A stretch of 14,384 nt of DNA from Acidimicrobiia bacterium (GTDB lineage: Bacteria > Actinomycetota > Acidimicrobiia > IMCC26256), in assembly GCA_023262065.1 (NCBI GenBank), contig JALRDW010000100.1, positions 1 through 14,384 on the forward strand, written 5' to 3'. Position numbers and translations under genes: made by a program. Below the pieces are notes generated by a model. That model was not told where the DNA came from. It saw only the letters and a program-made list of their open reading frames with translations, and made no database searches. Shown piece after piece: positions 13,252 through 14,384 of this stretch; the first letter of the stretch is position 1, and the number at the start of each line of letters is the position of its first letter.

Positions 13252-13258
13252 GCCCCCT

Positions 13259-13286
13259 CCATCGGCGTTCGGAGGGTCCGACCTGA
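13259..13286 (-). promoter_or_regulatory. sigma-28-like promoter for the 51-codon ORF
   Basis: Minus strand TCAGGTCG (13286-13279), 12 bases, GCCGATGG (13266-13259). It shares CTCARGTC-N12/13-GCCGAY and identical spacing with the csrA promoter. The core GCCGAT is an exact match to the sigma-28 -10 core. The -10 box ends 7 bases before the ATG. Confidence 0.6.
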
Positions 13287-13309
13287 GGCCGGACCGCCGA
13301 GGATCCCTC

Positions 13310-13330
13310 GGGCCCGCGTCGGGCGGGCCC
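13310..13330. repeat. 8-bp perfect inverted repeat in the divergent gap
   Basis: GGGCCCGC (13310-13317) and GCGGGCCC (13323-13330) flank GTCGG. It lies 24 bases upstream of the sigma-28-like promoter and between two divergent genes, so a terminator is unlikely and an operator is possible. Confidence 0.4.
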
Positions 13331-13373
13331 GCACGTTTCGTGTGGTCCCGAAGCGGTGGAGGCCCGATCGCTC

Positions 13374-13436
13374 GCGGTACGCAGCGGTAACTACGCGCCG
13401 TGGGTGGTATTCGATGGAGATTCGGTGAATCGCGTG
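13374..13436. promoter_or_regulatory. helically phased direct repeats in the divergent gap
   Basis: GCGGTA occurs at 13374-13379 and 13384-13389, a 10-base period. ATTCGATG (13409-13416) and ATTCGGTG (13420-13427) follow with an 11-base period, then a looser AATCGCGTG (13428-13436). The stretch is more A/T-rich than its surroundings. Repeats one helical turn apart suggest a protein-binding region. Confidence 0.35.
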
Positions 13437-13471
13437 CGCGCGTCCGTTCCCGGGTGTGAGATGCAGGTGCA

Positions 13472-13494
13472 CCGGAGGTCGCGGTGACCTCCGG
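13472..13494 (+). promoter_or_regulatory. leader hairpin upstream of the coiled-coil orphan gene
   Basis: CCGGAGGTC (13472-13480) and GACCTCCGG (13486-13494) are perfect 9-base arms around GCGGT. The hairpin ends 18 bases before the ATG at 13513, just ahead of the GGGGGGAG ribosome site. Its left arm carries a second ribosome-site-like GGAGG that would be buried in the stem. Confidence 0.5.
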
Positions 13495-13512
13495 GCACAG
13501 GGGGGAGCGAGC

Positions 13513-13872
13513 ATGCGGAGTGCGAAGCGACAGTCCAGGAACGCAGTGCGGGGGACGCGGGACGACGGTGAGCCCTCGGATATCGGGGCGGCGTCGGAGC
13601 GACCGCTGCACCCGTCCATGCCGGCCTTCGCGGCGGCGACGATCGATGCGGCATCCATCGCCGCGATGGTCGAGGTGATGCACGAGCGAGCGCAGGCCGC
13701 AACGCCGGTCGACCTGCTCGAGGTCCAGCTCATCACGGCGGCCGAGCAGCTGCGGGTGGCGAGGGATCGTCTGGTCCGCTCCCGGCGTCGGGTCGCCGAG
13801 CTCGAGCGGGCGGTCGGACAACTCGATGCCTTCCTGCAGGTGGTGCGAAGCCGGAGTGCGATCTCGGCCTGA
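13513..13872 (+). CDS. orphan coiled-coil protein, unknown function
   Basis: A 119-residue protein that I do not recognise. The N-terminal 45 residues are basic, polar and probably disordered; residues about 50-115 are helical (AATIDAASIAAMVEVMHERAQ and LLEVQLITAAEQLRVARDRL, then a heptad-rich VAELERAVGQLDAFLQVV), so a coiled coil or helical hairpin is likely. No membrane segment, cysteine or signal peptide. ATG at 13513 is chosen because a strong GGGGGGAG ribosome site lies 5 bases upstream. It is divergent from the 51-codon ORF and csrA, and 26 bases before the next gene, which has its own -10 element. Being next to sigma-28-like promoters makes a motility link conceivable, but no flagellar domain is seen. 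Confidence 0.7.
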   Translation: MRSAKRQSRNAVRGTRDDGEPSDIGAASERPLHPSMPAFAAATIDAASIAAMVEVMHERAQAATPVDLLEVQLITAAEQLRVARDRLVRSRRRVAELERAVGQLDAFLQVVRSRSAISA

Positions 13873-13886
13873 TCGCGGACGTCCGG

Positions 13887-13892
13887 TACCGT
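13887..13892 (+). promoter_or_regulatory. -10 element TACCGT, leaderless geometry
   Basis: TACCGT (TANNNT) ends 6 bases before the GTG at 13899. With 6189 and 9990 this is the third gene in the window whose start codon falls where transcription should begin. Confidence 0.55.
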
Positions 13893-13898
13893 GACGCG

Positions 13899-14249
13899 GT
13901 GGAGTCCGAGGAGCGTCGACCGCTCGTGCTGCCGTCCGAGGGCGCCCAGGCGCTCCTCACGATCATCGGCATCGTCGACGACCAGTGCGTCCCCGTCGAT
14001 CGGGCTCGCCGGGACCGGCTCGAGCGTGCGTTGCTCGAGGTGCTCCCGGGCGAGCCCGTCGACCTCTCGATCGCCGACGCCGCGTTCCTCATGGACGGCA
14101 TGGACCTCACCGAGGCGCTGAGCATCGGGCTGCCGTGGTTCGAGCAGGTCGTGATGACGGCAGCGTTCGTGCGCGATGCGCTCCACGAACCGTGGACCGA
14201 CGCCGAGTGGCTCGCGTACCGCGACGCCACGAACGTCCGCCGCACCTGA
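13899..14249 (+). CDS. orphan soluble protein, unknown function
   Basis: A 116-residue acidic protein with no recognised family. It appears mostly helical: LVLPSEGAQALLTIIGIVDD near the N-terminus, an RRDRLERALLEVL helix, then DLSIADAAFLMDGMDLTEA, a hydrophobic LPWFEQVVMTAAFVRDAL helix and an acidic/aromatic DAEWLAYRDA end. No membrane span, signal or metal motif. GTG at 13899 follows a TACCGT -10 element by 6 bases, consistent with a leaderless message, and the gene begins 26 bases after the coiled-coil orphan. Codon use has the strong third-position G/C expected of a real gene. It converges on the partial gene at the right edge. Confidence 0.75.
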   Translation: MESEERRPLVLPSEGAQALLTIIGIVDDQCVPVDRARRDRLERALLEVLPGEPVDLSIADAAFLMDGMDLTEALSIGLPWFEQVVMTAAFVRDALHEPWTDAEWLAYRDATNVRRT

Positions 14250-14285
14250 CGCCGGCGCGCACCGAGCGCGGGCACCTCCGCGTCA
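14247..14285. terminator. nested inverted repeats at convergent gene ends
   Basis: TGACGC (14247-14252) pairs with GCGTCA (14280-14285); each arm holds the stop of one flanking gene. Inside is a second hairpin, CGCGC (14256-14260) and GCGCG (14266-14270), with a 5-base loop. Weak on its own, but it repeats the pattern seen at three other convergent junctions. Confidence 0.3.
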
Positions 14286-14384
14286 CGGCGAGGCTGTGCG
14301 CGTGTGCTGCTCTGCGGCAGCGGGTGCATCGAGGCCGACGACCCCGTCGAGGATCGCAGTCCCGAGGGCGACGCCGGCCCGTTC
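14283..14384 (-). CDS. C-terminal fragment of an unidentified gene (partial)
   Basis: The last 33 codons of a possible leftward gene entering from the right edge, ending with the stop at 14285-14283. It reads ERAGVALGTAILDGVVGLDA followed by a polar tail; the Ala/Gly helix looks protein-like but is too short to place. A competing plus-strand reading starts at GTG 14304 (or 14302), runs open to the edge and has even higher third-position G/C, so direction is uncertain. The convergent inverted repeat around the stop slightly favours the minus strand. Confidence 0.35.
   Translation of the reverse strand, partial: ERAGVALGTAILDGVVGLDAPAAAEQHTRTASP

Noticed and set aside
13471..13495. The 9-base hairpin as an intrinsic terminator
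   Set aside because: No rightward gene lies upstream and there is no U-tract. It sits directly before a ribosome site, so a leader element fits better.
12303..14186. A 627-codon minus-strand open frame
   Set aside because: It runs antisense through the acyltransferase SGNH domain and the orphan genes, overlaps csrA in another frame, and its translation is Arg/Pro/Ser-rich with no motif: a GC-rich shadow.
14304..14384. Plus-strand gene starting at GTG 14304 and leaving the window
   Set aside because: Third-position G/C is high and a GAGGCT element precedes it, but there is no recognisable protein start and it conflicts with the minus-strand reading. It is kept only as an alternative.
1..14384. 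A defence island, prophage, biosynthetic cluster or toxin-antitoxin system
   Set aside because: No such families are visible. The P450 alone, without partners, is not enough to call a biosynthetic cluster.

Overview
This is a GC-rich, gene-dense chromosomal segment with strong G/C preference at third codon positions, GTG starts, TANNNT-type -10 elements directly in front of start codons, a BldC-type regulator and the zinc-ribbon/RNase HI/histidine-phosphatase gene cluster known from mycobacteria (Rv2229c-Rv2228c). These point to Actinomycetota. A CsrA-family gene with sigma-28-like promoters suggests a flagellated lineage, so class Acidimicrobiia is my best guess (inference only). I see no RNA genes, insertion sequences, prophage or CRISPR array.

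Layout. 1-981 (-) is a cytochrome P450 cut by the window edge before its haem cysteine. It is divergent from a DUF429 protein (1099-1776, +). DUF429 converges, with a 1-bp gap, on two tandem TupA-like ATP-grasp paralogues (3864-1778, -) joined by an ATGA overlap. Divergent from these is a bifunctional class A penicillin-binding protein (4060-6159, +) with a collagen-like Gly-X-Y tail. A compact operon follows (6202-8415, +): zinc-ribbon coiled-coil protein, RNase HI, a polytopic membrane protein and a histidine phosphatase, each joined to the next by a 4-base stop/start overlap. It converges on bioB (9514-8438, -). bioB is divergent from a BldC-like regulator (9753-9950, +), after which come two small membrane proteins (10003-10380, 10436-10681) and a large acyltransferase-3/SGNH fusion (10781-12763, +).

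The last part is the most unusual. Reading leftward are a 51-codon ORF (13251-13096) and a divergent CsrA-family gene (12982-12785). Each is preceded by a sigma-28/FliA-like promoter with the same CTCARGTC-N12-GCCGAY architecture. Reading rightward are two orphan proteins (13513-13872, 13899-14249). A probable partial gene enters from the right edge on the minus strand (14384-14283).

Functionally the window mixes cell-envelope work (PBP, ATP-grasp ligases, acyltransferase), nucleic-acid housekeeping (RNase HI operon), biotin synthesis and a probable flagellum-linked post-transcriptional regulator. Recurring non-coding themes are leaderless promoters, inverted repeats whose arms contain the stop codons of convergent genes, and hairpins in leaders and short gaps.
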